A stretch of 64,000 nt of DNA, from the NCBI GenBank assembly GCA_002448715.1, contig DJZU01000090.1:14429-78428 (forward strand), written 5' to 3'. Positions 18,178 through 26,202 of the stretch are shown piece by piece (within the stretch, counting starts at the first letter, position 1; every line of letters begins with the position of its first letter). The position numbers and the translations under genes were made by a program. The notes beneath the pieces are model-generated. The model ran no database searches. It had not been told where the DNA came from and saw only the letters and a list, made by a program, of their open reading frames with translations. The DNA comes from Candidatus Neomicrothrix sp. UBA6944. Lineage in GTDB: Bacteria; Actinomycetota; Acidimicrobiia; Acidimicrobiales; Poriferisodalaceae.

Positions 18178-19311
18178 TCAGGTGTCGCTAAACCAATGAG
18201 AGGCGACATCGGGAATATTGGGGTTGTCAACACCTAAGTCCCGGCCGGTCCATCGAACAGCTCCCGGAGTTCTCGATAGTTGAGCGATTAGAGCTTGCAT
18301 CACCAGTCCATCCACTTTGATCAATGCACCTCGTTCCGCTATGTGGGGATCACTGGAGATCTCACCAACATCCATAACCGGTGCGGCTGCAGCCTGCGCT
18401 GCTTCAAAACTTTCTAAGGCTTCAATAGTTGTGCGCTGCTTGACCCATGAAGCCATCAGATCATCTACTTCATCTCGATTAGCGATTCGTCCGTCAAAGG
18501 TTTGAAATCTCTCGTCGTCGGCGACCCCAATGAGTTCCATAACCCGTTGTGCAACAGAATCGCTTGAAGTGCTTACTGCTATCCATCCGCCATCAGAAGC
18601 TTGGTAGGTGCCCCGAGGCACGCTGTACGCGATGCCCGACCCCAGTCGAGGCTGCAAGTAGCCCTCAGTGTGCCACGCCGAAACTAGGGGGCCCATGACC
18701 TGCAGCATTGTCTCTAACAGGTTTACGTCGACGGTTTGACCACCGCCCGCATGCACCGCGACCATGGTCGCGAAAGCTGCTGCCAAGCCTGTGACTTCAT
18801 CCGTTAACGCGATCGGTGGCAACAGAGGAGCGCCGTCGGCCTCGCCATTCATCGCCGCGAACCCACTCATAGCCTCTGCCAATGTCGCGAATCCAGCTCG
18901 GTCTCGATACGGCCCGCTTTGGCCAAAGCCAGTCACCCGTGTGATAGTCAATTTGGGGTTTACGTCAAACAGTTCGTCAGGAACTAATCCAAGGGCTTCG
19001 AGTTTGCCTGGCCTGAGATTTTCGACGAGGACATCAGCAATACTTAGCATCCGCTTCATTGTCGCTAAATCATCACCATCGCGGAGATCCAAGGTGATGG
19101 CACGTTTACCCCTATTTGCTAACTTCCACCACAGCGTGCTCCCGTCGGTATCGCGCCACCCAATATTGCGAGCAGTGTCGCCTGATGGGCGTTCTACTTT
19201 CACTACATCTGCTCCGAAGTCGGCCAGATAACGTGCGCAATGTGGGCCTGCGAAAACGGTTGACAAGTCAACAACTTTTAAATCCGCAAGCGGGAGATCA
19301 TTATCGGTCAC
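18178..19311 (-). CDS. CaiB/BaiF family (class III) CoA transferase
   Basis: A 377-residue family III CoA transferase. It opens with L-K-V-V-D-L-S-T-V-F-A-G-P, followed by A-R-Y-L-A-D-F-G-A-D-V-V-K-V-E-R-P, and has N-R-G-K-R-A-I-T-L-D-L, V-L-V-E-N-L-R-P-G (near 110) and a predicted catalytic Asp in N-G-E-A-D-G. Such enzymes move CoA between organic acids, for example succinyl or carnitine derivatives. Start GTG 19311 is preceded by AGGATCTT; an upstream open frame to 19344 looks non-coding. It ends six bases after the convergent ecm gene. Confidence 0.88.
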   Translation of the reverse strand: MTDNDLPLADLKVVDLSTVFAGPHCARYLADFGADVVKVERPSGDTARNIGWRDTDGSTLWWKLANRGKRAITLDLRDGDDLATMKRMLSIADVLVENLRPGKLEALGLVPDELFDVNPKLTITRVTGFGQSGPYRDRAGFATLAEAMSGFAAMNGEADGAPLLPPIALTDEVTGLAAAFATMVAVHAGGGQTVDVNLLETMLQVMGPLVSAWHTEGYLQPRLGSGIAYSVPRGTYQASDGGWIAVSTSSDSVAQRVMELIGVADDERFQTFDGRIANRDEVDDLMASWVKQRTTIEALESFEAAQAAAAPVMDVGEISSDPHIAERGALIKVDGLVMQALIAQLSRTPGAVRWTGRDLGVDNPNIPDVASHWFSDT

Positions 19312-19394
19312 ATCAAGATCCTGCCACGAACCAGAACAATTCACTCAGTGTGCAACTATGAATAGATCCTGCCAGTTCGCACGAAGGCACGCTC

Positions 19395-20738
19395 ATGACA
19401 GTTTCAAACACAATTCCTTTTCATCTTCGAGGTAACTACGCTCCGGTTGCAGATGAAATTACTGCCGACAATCTCGAGATTCGGGGGTCTTTACCCAGTG
19501 AGTTGAACGGTCGCTACTTTCGTAACGGAGCGAATCCAATTACTGGTGAGTCGGCGCATTGGTTTCTTGGAGACGGCATGGTTCATGGTGTCCGAATTCG
19601 AGAGGGTAAAGCAGAGTGGTATCGGAATCGGTGGATACAAACCCCCTTCTACGTTGATCCGTCTAAGCCAGTCATTGATCTAGAAAACCTTGACTTCAGC
19701 AGTGAGAATTCCAAAGCCAACACACATGTCGTGCACCATGCAGGTCGGATTCTGTGTCTTGAAGAGGGCCATGTTCCTTGGGAAATCTCTAAAGAAATGG
19801 AGACACTGGGCCCATGTTCGTTTGATGGCAGGCTTGATGGGTCATTCACGGCTCATCCTAAGATTTGCCCAGTAACCGGAGAAATGTTGGCTTTCGGCTA
19901 CGGACTACGACCCCCTTATCTCACCTTCTATTGCATCTCTCCCGAAGGAGAGTTGGTTCAACGGCAAGACATAGAGATACCAGCGCCGGTGATGATGCAT
20001 GATTTCAATGTCACAGCTCAACGGATCGTCTTTATGGATTTACCGGTTGTCTTTGATCTAGATGTAGCTCTAGCCGGAGGCATGCCTTTTTCGTTCCAAC
20101 GAGACAACGGTGCTCGACTCGGGCTGATGAACCGAAGTGACGCAGCGGGTGAGCCTCAATGGTTCGATATTGATCCCTGTTACGTATTTCATCCCGTAAA
20201 CAGCTACGACATTGGGGATCGCATAATCGTAGATGTAGCTAGGTACCCAAGTATGTGGGAGGCGGGAAGCGGGCAATTCACCACCACCGCTGAGTTATGG
20301 CGATGGGAGATAGATACAACTCTCGGTCGAGTAACCGAAACTCAGCTAGACGATCGTCCGATTGAATTCGCACGCGTTGCCGATAACCGAGTTGGACTCG
20401 AATACAACTTCGGTTACGCAGTGAGTCTCGATCTCTCTGATGGAAGTAATACATCTGGTGGTGGAAAGCTGGTCAAATACAGTTTGGAAAATAACCGGTC
20501 TGCGATCTGGGACTTTGGCAAGTACAACGAGCCCGGGGAATTTGTGTTTGTTGAGCGAGACGGCGCCCAAACAGAAGATGACGGGTGGCTCATAGGCTAC
20601 GTGTACAACAAAGCTGAAGATAGAAGCCTTTTGGCAGTATTGGATGCTGCCGCTCCGGGCGCGGACCCGTTGGCAGAGGTGCTTCTGCCTAGGCGCGTAC
20701 CTTTCGGTTTTCACGGATCATGGATTTGGGATGATTGA
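19395..20738 (+). CDS. Carotenoid cleavage oxygenase (RPE65/lignostilbene dioxygenase family)
   Basis: A 447-residue beta-propeller oxygenase. The four iron-binding histidines are in place: H154 (AHPKI), H202 (MMHDFN), H266 (VFHPVN) and H440 (GFHGSW). Family members cut carotenoids, apocarotenoids or stilbenes at a double bond. GAAGG stands before the ATG. No carotenoid synthesis or rhodopsin gene lies in this window, so whether it makes retinal or breaks down aromatic stilbenes is open. It is divergent from the CoA transferase. Confidence 0.92.
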   Translation: MTVSNTIPFHLRGNYAPVADEITADNLEIRGSLPSELNGRYFRNGANPITGESAHWFLGDGMVHGVRIREGKAEWYRNRWIQTPFYVDPSKPVIDLENLDFSSENSKANTHVVHHAGRILCLEEGHVPWEISKEMETLGPCSFDGRLDGSFTAHPKICPVTGEMLAFGYGLRPPYLTFYCISPEGELVQRQDIEIPAPVMMHDFNVTAQRIVFMDLPVVFDLDVALAGGMPFSFQRDNGARLGLMNRSDAAGEPQWFDIDPCYVFHPVNSYDIGDRIIVDVARYPSMWEAGSGQFTTTAELWRWEIDTTLGRVTETQLDDRPIEFARVADNRVGLEYNFGYAVSLDLSDGSNTSGGGKLVKYSLENNRSAIWDFGKYNEPGEFVFVERDGAQTEDDGWLIGYVYNKAEDRSLLAVLDAAAPGADPLAEVLLPRRVPFGFHGSWIWDD

Positions 20739-20776
20739 GGAACTATCCCAAGCCGCTTTTCATACAGCGGGGACGC

Positions 20777-20965
20777 TTAATAGGTTCGGTGAGGCCAGTT
20801 GGTGGTCTCGTTCCACCAACGCCCACTAAATCTCCAATTGGAGGGCACAGAGTCTTCTTTAAAGGGCGCCGGTTGTGGCCACAATAGTTCGAGGGCAGTG
20901 GCAAGTGCGGCAGCTTCTTCATCAGTAGGGGACGGCCGAATAGCGCCAAGAATAGGAAAACTCAT
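20777..20965 (-). CDS. accE: Acyl-CoA carboxylase epsilon-like small subunit
   Basis: A 62-residue protein directly behind accD, sharing ATGA with its stop. It shows the pattern of actinobacterial epsilon subunits: an N-terminal P-S-P-T-D-E-E-A-A-A-L segment that forms a helix, then a Trp-rich end with W-R-F-S-G-R-W-W. Epsilon subunits stabilise the alpha-beta carboxylase complex. Position and composition carry the assignment; the sequence is too short for more. Confidence 0.75.
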   Translation of the reverse strand: MSFPILGAIRPSPTDEEAAALATALELLWPQPAPFKEDSVPSNWRFSGRWWNETTNWPHRTY

Positions 20966-22518
20966 AACGGAACATTCCCATGCTTACGTTTGGGTAGTTC
21001 CTCTCGTTTGCTTTCGATCATTCTGAAAGCTGCAACAACTTTTTGTCGCGTTTCAGCCGGATCAATCACTGCATCGACGATGCCGCGTTCGGCCGCTACA
21101 TAGGGGTTCGCGTACTTTTCGGTGTAATCGTCGACGAGTTCCGCTTTGCGAGCTTCGGGGTCTGCGGCCTGCTGTAATTCACGTCGGTTCAGAATCTCGA
21201 CTGCTCCCTGGGGCCCCATGACAGCGAGTTCTGCCGTTGGCCATGCGAACGAAACATCGCAACCTACCGACTTGGAATCCATTACAACATAAGCCCCGCC
21301 GTACGCTTTGCGTGTTATGACCTGGACGCGTGGAACCGTGGCTTCACAGTAGGCGTATAAGAGTTTCGCTCCATGCCTGATGATGCCTCCGTGTTCTTGG
21401 TCAACCCCGGGCAGGAAACCTGGGACATCAACAAAAGTAAGTAATGGCAAATTGAATGCATCACAAAAACGGACGAATCGGGCGGCTTTCTCAGATGACT
21501 CGATGTCAAGCACGCCGGCCATAACCATTGGCTGGTTGCCCACTATGCCCACGGATCTACCATCGATGCGACCAAAGCCACACACAATCGAGCCCGCCCA
21601 TCCGGCGTGATATTCCAGAAATTCACCATCATCAACTACCTCGGCTATGACGGCCTTCATGTCGTAAGGGACGTTCGCGCTTTCAGGCAGTATGTCTCGC
21701 AATTGAGGGCAGTCACGTTCGGGATCATCTCCCTCAGAGAGAACCGGGGCGTCGTCCAGATTATTTGAGGGTAGGAATGAGAGCAGATATTTGACATCGT
21801 CTAGGACACTCTGTTCATCTGACGCCACGAATGAAGCGACTCCCGACTTCGTGCTGTGCGAACCTGCCCCACCTAGCTCTTCAAGGGTTACTTCTTCTCC
21901 CGTAACGGTTTTGACTACGTCGGGACCAGTGATGAACATATGGCTGCTGTCACGGACCATGAATATGAAATCGGTCATTGCAGGCGAATAGACCGCTCCC
22001 CCCGCACAAGGACCCAGAATCACACTGATTTGCGGAATAACGCCTGAGGCTTGAACGTTGCGCCGAAAAATTCCGCCGTATCCAGCCAACGAAACAACCC
22101 CTTCTTGGATGCGGGCCCCTGCTCCGTCGTTCAAGCCGATCATCGGCGCGCCAACCGATTCTGCTAGGTCCATAATTTTGTGCATTTTCTCAGCGAATAC
22201 CTCACCCAAGGCTCCACCGAAGACGGTGAAGTCCTGACTTGCTACAAAGACTTTTCGACCATCTATCGTTCCCCATCCGGTGATAATTCCGTCGGTGTAG
22301 GGACGCTCATCCAATCCAACATCGTGTGCTCTGTGGCGAGCCAACATATCGAGCTCGTGGAAGGAGCCATCATCAAGCAAGTATTCAATACGCTCGCGGG
22401 CGAGCATTTTTCCTTTTTCGTGCTGCCGCGCAACGGCCCGTTCGGTACCGGCGTTCAGAGCTGCCTGTCGGCGTTCTTCGAGATCATTTAGTCGTTCTGA
22501 CATGCTGGGGTTTGCCAC
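20962..22518 (-). CDS. accD: Propionyl/acetyl-CoA carboxylase beta subunit
   Basis: A 518-residue carboxyltransferase that moves CO2 from biotin to acyl-CoA. It has the acyl-CoA-binding GGALGEVFAEK region with G-D-G-A-G-A-R-I-Q-E-G-like sequence (NDGAGARIQEGV), and the C-terminal biotin-side motif with V-P-G-F-L-P-G and A-Y-G-G-A-Y-V-V-M. Length and these motifs match PccB/AccD5-type subunits. The biotin-carrying alpha subunit is not in the window. GTG 22518 was chosen because TACGCT lies eight bases upstream (leaderless); ATG 22503 is the alternative. accE follows by ATGA overlap. It probably supplies methylmalonyl-CoA to the mutase/epimerase set. Confidence 0.94.
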   Translation of the reverse strand: MANPSMSERLNDLEERRQAALNAGTERAVARQHEKGKMLARERIEYLLDDGSFHELDMLARHRAHDVGLDERPYTDGIITGWGTIDGRKVFVASQDFTVFGGALGEVFAEKMHKIMDLAESVGAPMIGLNDGAGARIQEGVVSLAGYGGIFRRNVQASGVIPQISVILGPCAGGAVYSPAMTDFIFMVRDSSHMFITGPDVVKTVTGEEVTLEELGGAGSHSTKSGVASFVASDEQSVLDDVKYLLSFLPSNNLDDAPVLSEGDDPERDCPQLRDILPESANVPYDMKAVIAEVVDDGEFLEYHAGWAGSIVCGFGRIDGRSVGIVGNQPMVMAGVLDIESSEKAARFVRFCDAFNLPLLTFVDVPGFLPGVDQEHGGIIRHGAKLLYAYCEATVPRVQVITRKAYGGAYVVMDSKSVGCDVSFAWPTAELAVMGPQGAVEILNRRELQQAADPEARKAELVDDYTEKYANPYVAAERGIVDAVIDPAETRQKVVAAFRMIESKREELPKRKHGNVPL

Positions 22519-22526
22519 AGCACCTG

Positions 22527-22532
22527 AGCGTA
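22527..22532 (-). promoter_or_regulatory. -10 element TACGCT, leaderless accD
   Basis: TACGCT on the minus strand is eight bases before the accD GTG at 22518. No Shine-Dalgarno. Confidence 0.45.
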
Positions 22533-22619
22533 GCGTCCAACGGGTACGCGACCCATGTCACTACGACATCAGTAAGTCCGGGGTGCTATTTGGTTGGATG
22601 CTAGGGAGTGGATCTAACT

Positions 22620-22979
22620 TCAAACGGGTTGGTTAAGTTCAATCATGTTTCCCGAGGGATCGAAGAAAAAGGTTTGACGCGCTGTCGTTCCTGGTAGCGG
22701 TTTGGGTTCCTTGACTTCAACGCCTTTTTGGCGCAGTTCGGCAACTGTGGCGTCAATGTCTTCGACGCGAAATGCCCAATGCTGACCTTTGGGTGGTTGC
22801 CACCCTTCAACCTCGATCAGGTGAACCTCGCCACCTCCGGGTGTCTGTAGCCATCTGCCGTTAAACGGAAAATCGGGTCGCTCGAGCGTCTTCATACCAA
22901 GCACGTCGGTGTAGAACGGCGCAGTAGCGTCGACATCAGCGCAGTTGATCGATACGTGGTGAACCGGTCCGAGTTCCAT
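22620..22979 (-). CDS. VOC (glyoxalase/bleomycin-resistance fold) protein
   Basis: A 119-residue single VOC domain pair. It begins H-H-V-S-I-N-C-A-D-V-D with the first metal-ligand His, has G-G-E-V-H-L-I-E-V-E in the middle, and ends with F-F-F-D-P-S-G-N-M-I-E-L, where the last Glu is the typical ligand. The fold covers glyoxalase I, epimerases and dioxygenases; this one has no clear subfamily. ATG 22979 lies six bases after TAGGAT, suggesting a leaderless start, though AGAGAG could also act as a weak binding site. Confidence 0.85.
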   Translation of the reverse strand: MELGPVHHVSINCADVDATAPFYTDVLGMKTLERPDFPFNGRWLQTPGGGEVHLIEVEGWQPPKGQHWAFRVEDIDATVAELRQKGVEVKEPKPLPGTTARQTFFFDPSGNMIELNQPV

Positions 22980-22985
22980 CTCTCT

Positions 22986-22991
22986 ATCCTA
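22986..22991 (-). promoter_or_regulatory. -10 element TAGGAT before VOC gene
   Basis: TAGGAT on the minus strand is six bases before the ATG at 22979. It lies within the short gap after the exonuclease gene, so the VOC gene may have its own start. Confidence 0.4.
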
Positions 22992-23870
22992 GGTCCGATC
23001 GACCACGACCTTTTCGGTTCGCGAGAAAAGAGCTTCAAGGCCGTTTGTTTCGCAGAAACTTTTGAAGTTTGAAGCGGGGCCCGACCACTCAAGCGCATCG
23101 ATCGTGTTCGAGACTGGGGCGTCGCTACGCACGGTTGCAATTTCTTTGAACAGCATTGCCAGATTGCGTTCTGACGCCAATGTCGAAGCCAATGAGGCCC
23201 CTGAACGTACCTGTATTTCCCATTCCTCATATCGATCAGGTATCAAGTCAATTGAGCCGTAGTGATTCAAAATAGTGGACGACGATTTCTGTCCCCAGCC
23301 ACTTAGACCCGGAAAACCATCAGCTGAGTCGCCGACAAGGGCAAGGTAGTCAGGAATGGACACAGGCGGCACACCGTACTTTTCGTGTACCTCTTGACTG
23401 CCCAACAGCACTTCTTTTCGTCGATCCCACTGAAATATTTTTCCGCCCACGCATTGAGCTAGATCCTTATCCGGGGTGCAAATCAAAACCTTGCTTACCC
23501 TGCGGTCATCACTAGCCATTGCCGCACCTGCCGCTAGCGCATCATCCGCCTCGAATTCCACCATCGGCCAGAGTTCTATCCCCAGTGCTCGGAGGCCTTC
23601 TTCAAGAGGATCGAACTGCTCCTCTATAAGGGGGTCAATATCTGACCCGTCTTTATAACCGGGCCACAGTTCGTTTCGAAACGAAGTAATGGTCGAATCT
23701 GTGGCGACTGCCATGTGTGTCGCTCCCACCTCGAAGAGACTCAGAACAGAATTAAGGACTCCCCTTACTGCCCCAATTTCTGAACCGTGTGGTGTTTTGC
23801 GAGAAGGCACAGCAAAGAAGTGTCGGAATAGCTCGTAAGTTCCGTCAATTAGGTGTACTTCAAAAGACAT
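22989..23870 (-). CDS. Stand-alone 5'-3' exonuclease (PolI N-domain/flap endonuclease family)
   Basis: A 293-residue 5' nuclease without a polymerase. Conserved acidic positions appear in H-L-I-D-G-T-Y (near D9), A-T-D-S (near D59), E-A-D-D-A-L (near 109-113) and C-T-P-D-K-D-L (D134/D136), then L-V-G-D-S-A-D-G-F-P-G-L-S-G-W-G, the helix-hairpin-helix side. Such proteins remove RNA primers or cut flaps. Many actinobacteria carry one besides PolI. It ends nine bases before the VOC gene and is divergent from the acyl-CoA ligase. Confidence 0.9.
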   Translation of the reverse strand: MSFEVHLIDGTYELFRHFFAVPSRKTPHGSEIGAVRGVLNSVLSLFEVGATHMAVATDSTITSFRNELWPGYKDGSDIDPLIEEQFDPLEEGLRALGIELWPMVEFEADDALAAGAAMASDDRRVSKVLICTPDKDLAQCVGGKIFQWDRRKEVLLGSQEVHEKYGVPPVSIPDYLALVGDSADGFPGLSGWGQKSSSTILNHYGSIDLIPDRYEEWEIQVRSGASLASTLASERNLAMLFKEIATVRSDAPVSNTIDALEWSGPASNFKSFCETNGLEALFSRTEKVVVDRT

Positions 23871-23954
23871 TTTGGTTCATCTCATTGGACTTCCATGGAC
23901 CTTAGCGGTCTACTGTTAGCTCCAACGTCGATCAGTTAACCAAGGAAATACATC

Positions 23955-25490
23955 ATGAAGGTTCCTTTCACTATCTCCGATTTTTTGTATCGAGCCGAGA
24001 ACGTTTATTCAGACCGCGTTGCGCTCGTCGATGAACCCGATATGCCCGGGGGTGGCTTAGGAGAGTTAACTTGGCGCGATTTTGGGGTGAAAGTCCGCGA
24101 GCAGGCCGCAAAGCTTGACGAACTAGGGATCGGCACCGGCGAACGCGTCGCTATGGTTTCACAGAATTCTGGGCGATTGATGACGTCCTTTTGGGGTGTT
24201 TCTGGGTACGGCCGAATCTTTGTTCCAATCAACTTCCGGCTAAGCCATGACGAGATTTCCTACATCGTCGACCACTGCGGGGCATCAATGCTGCTGGTCG
24301 ACCCCTCAATGGAGGACACCTGCAAGGACATTGACGTTGAGCACTTCGTCGTGATGGGTACAGATAGCGATGATCAGATGTATCTGCCGGGCGGCGATCC
24401 ACAACCGTGGACACCGGACGAAGATGTGACCGCGACAATCAACTACACCTCCGGTACTACTGCCCGTCCGAAAGGAGTAGAGCAAACTCACCGCGCTTTA
24501 TGGGTTAACGCGACGACCTTCGGTTGGCATGCCGGAGTAAGTGATAGGGACAATTATCTTCATACTTTGCCCATGTTCCACTGCAACGGCTGGGGCATGC
24601 CGTACGCCGTCACAGGCATGGGAGGAAAGCACGTGGTGTTGCGGGAAGTACGCGGGGACGAGATTCTGAAACGCATCGAGGAACATGACATCACCTATAT
24701 GTGCGGAGCTCCGGCAGTCGTCGCAGCTGTTTTGGAGGCTGCACAAGACTGGGAGGGCGAAATTCCAGGCCGGGGTCGAGTCAGAATGGTCGTTGCAGGA
24801 GCACCTCCTCCAACTCGAACGATCGCTCGCATGGAGGAAGAGTTGGGGTGGGAGTTCATTCAGATCTACGGCCTCACTGAAACTTCACCTCTACTGACCA
24901 TGAACCGCTGCCGCTCCGAATGGGATGATTTTGACTTTGAAGAAAAGGCTCGCAAGCTAAGTCGCGCTGGCGCCCCCGCAATAGGGGTAAAGATCGAAGT
25001 TGATAACCAAGGCGAGATTTTGGCTCGCTCTAACGTTGTGCTTGAGGGCTATTGGGAACAGCCGGAAGCAACCTCCGAAGCAATCGTAGACGGCTGGTTT
25101 CACACCGGGGACGGCGGCACCATGGACGAAGAGCATCACGTAACTATTTCTGATCGAAAGAAGGACGTGATCATTTCAGGTGGAGAAAATGTGTCTTCCA
25201 TTGAGGTGGAAGATGTGATCTTCAGCCACCCAGCAATAGCCGAAGTTGCCGTTATTGGCGTACCCCATGAGAAATGGGGCGAGACGGTAAAGGCCCTTGT
25301 TGTCTTGGCCGAGAACGAAACTGCCTCAGAGCAGGATCTTATTGATTATTGCCGCGAAAAGATGGCCCACTACAAGTGTCCAACTTCCGTTGAAATCAGG
25401 GATGAACTCGCTCGCACTGCTACTGGCAAACTCCAAAAGTTCAAGCTGCGCGCCCCATATTGGGAGGACATGGAGAAGCAAATCAACTAG
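23955..25490 (+). CDS. Acyl-CoA synthetase (FadD-like AMP-binding ligase)
   Basis: A 511-residue adenylating enzyme. The P-loop is NYTSGTTARPKGV (about 158-170), the A5 motif Y-G-L-T-E-T-S (near 303), A7 W-F-H-T-G-D (near 383), A8 D-R-K-K-D-V-I-I-S-G-G-E-N, and the A10 Lys in R-T-A-T-G-K-L-Q-K. L-P-M-F-H-C-N-G-W and the overall pattern fit medium- or long-chain acyl ligases. AAGGAA precedes the ATG. It stands before the menaquinone operon but has its own end and does not resemble MenE. Confidence 0.9.
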   Translation: MKVPFTISDFLYRAENVYSDRVALVDEPDMPGGGLGELTWRDFGVKVREQAAKLDELGIGTGERVAMVSQNSGRLMTSFWGVSGYGRIFVPINFRLSHDEISYIVDHCGASMLLVDPSMEDTCKDIDVEHFVVMGTDSDDQMYLPGGDPQPWTPDEDVTATINYTSGTTARPKGVEQTHRALWVNATTFGWHAGVSDRDNYLHTLPMFHCNGWGMPYAVTGMGGKHVVLREVRGDEILKRIEEHDITYMCGAPAVVAAVLEAAQDWEGEIPGRGRVRMVVAGAPPPTRTIARMEEELGWEFIQIYGLTETSPLLTMNRCRSEWDDFDFEEKARKLSRAGAPAIGVKIEVDNQGEILARSNVVLEGYWEQPEATSEAIVDGWFHTGDGGTMDEEHHVTISDRKKDVIISGGENVSSIEVEDVIFSHPAIAEVAVIGVPHEKWGETVKALVVLAENETASEQDLIDYCREKMAHYKCPTSVEIRDELARTATGKLQKFKLRAPYWEDMEKQIN

Positions 25491-25510
25491 CGCTCCAGCA
25501 ACATTAAACG

Positions 25511-25548
25511 CTAAGAGTTATGACTCTTGGAGTAATTACTCTTAGACT
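25511..25548 (+). promoter_or_regulatory. MerR-type promoter and operator of the merR-men operon
   Basis: TTATGA (25518-25523) and TAGACT (25543-25548) are separated by 19 bases, the stretched spacing typical of MerR-controlled promoters. A perfect 12-base palindrome GAGTAATTACTC (25530-25541) lies within that spacer. Flanking half-sites AAGAGT (25513-25518) and ACTCTT (25523-25528) add a second inverted repeat. TAGACT is six bases before the merR GTG, so the message would be leaderless. Seen in sequence; binding by the MerR protein next to it is inference. Confidence 0.65.
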
Positions 25549-25554
25549 GAGAGG

Positions 25555-26202
25555 GTGCGCGTTGAACAGTTAGCCGGTGACTCCCATCTCAGCGTCGACA
25601 CGATTCGTTACTACCAAAAAATTGGGATCCTTCACCCCCCTGAGCGGGAGGGGAGAGTCGCCCTATACGACGACTCCCACACCTCAAGACTCAATGAGAT
25701 CCGACAATTATCTGACGAGGGATTCAGTTTGGCGCAAATTCAACGCCTCTCAGATCCCTCACCTCATCCCCTTCTCTCTTCGCTTAACGAAGTCTCTGAA
25801 TCACTCTCTTTCGGTGAGCTGGTGGCTCAGTCCGGCCTTGATGACGAAATTGTTCGGATGGCAATCGACGCGGGACTCATCCGGCCTCTCGCCACAGACG
25901 TTAACCGGTTCAATATCGACACTCTTTCGATGCTCAAAGCCGGGATCGGTTTACTTAATTCAGGCTTGCCTTTTGACGAACTCGTGCAGCTAGCCGTTCG
26001 ACATGCTCAACACGTAGAAAGCGTCGCTCAAGATGCAGTTGCCCTGTTTGCTCAACACTTGACCGAGTCAAGTGACTCTTCGCAAACCGAAACCGTTGAA
26101 ACCATCGTTCCCCTCGTAACAGAACTAGTAGCTCAGCACTTTCGTCAGACACTCATCGAACACGTAGGCCGTCATTTACTTGATGAGAGCAACCCAGCAT
26201 GA
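25555..26202 (+). CDS. MerR-family regulator with a second HTH-like segment
   Basis: A 215-residue regulator. Residues 1-70 are the MerR winged helix: L-S-V-D-T-I-R-Y-Y-Q-K-I-G-I-L (about 12-26), then D-E-G-F-S-L-A-Q-I-Q-R-L. Residues about 85-145 look like a second MerR-like unit: L-S-F-G-E-L-V-A-Q-S-G-L, A-G-L-I-R-P, and a G-L-P-F-D-E-L-V segment in the same order. There is no cysteine in the protein, so metal or thiol sensing in the usual way is unlikely. Its stop overlaps the menF start (ATGA), placing it as first gene of the menaquinone operon, which it probably controls through the palindrome at 25530-25541. Confidence 0.85.
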   Translation: MRVEQLAGDSHLSVDTIRYYQKIGILHPPEREGRVALYDDSHTSRLNEIRQLSDEGFSLAQIQRLSDPSPHPLLSSLNEVSESLSFGELVAQSGLDDEIVRMAIDAGLIRPLATDVNRFNIDTLSMLKAGIGLLNSGLPFDELVQLAVRHAQHVESVAQDAVALFAQHLTESSDSSQTETVETIVPLVTELVAQHFRQTLIEHVGRHLLDESNPA

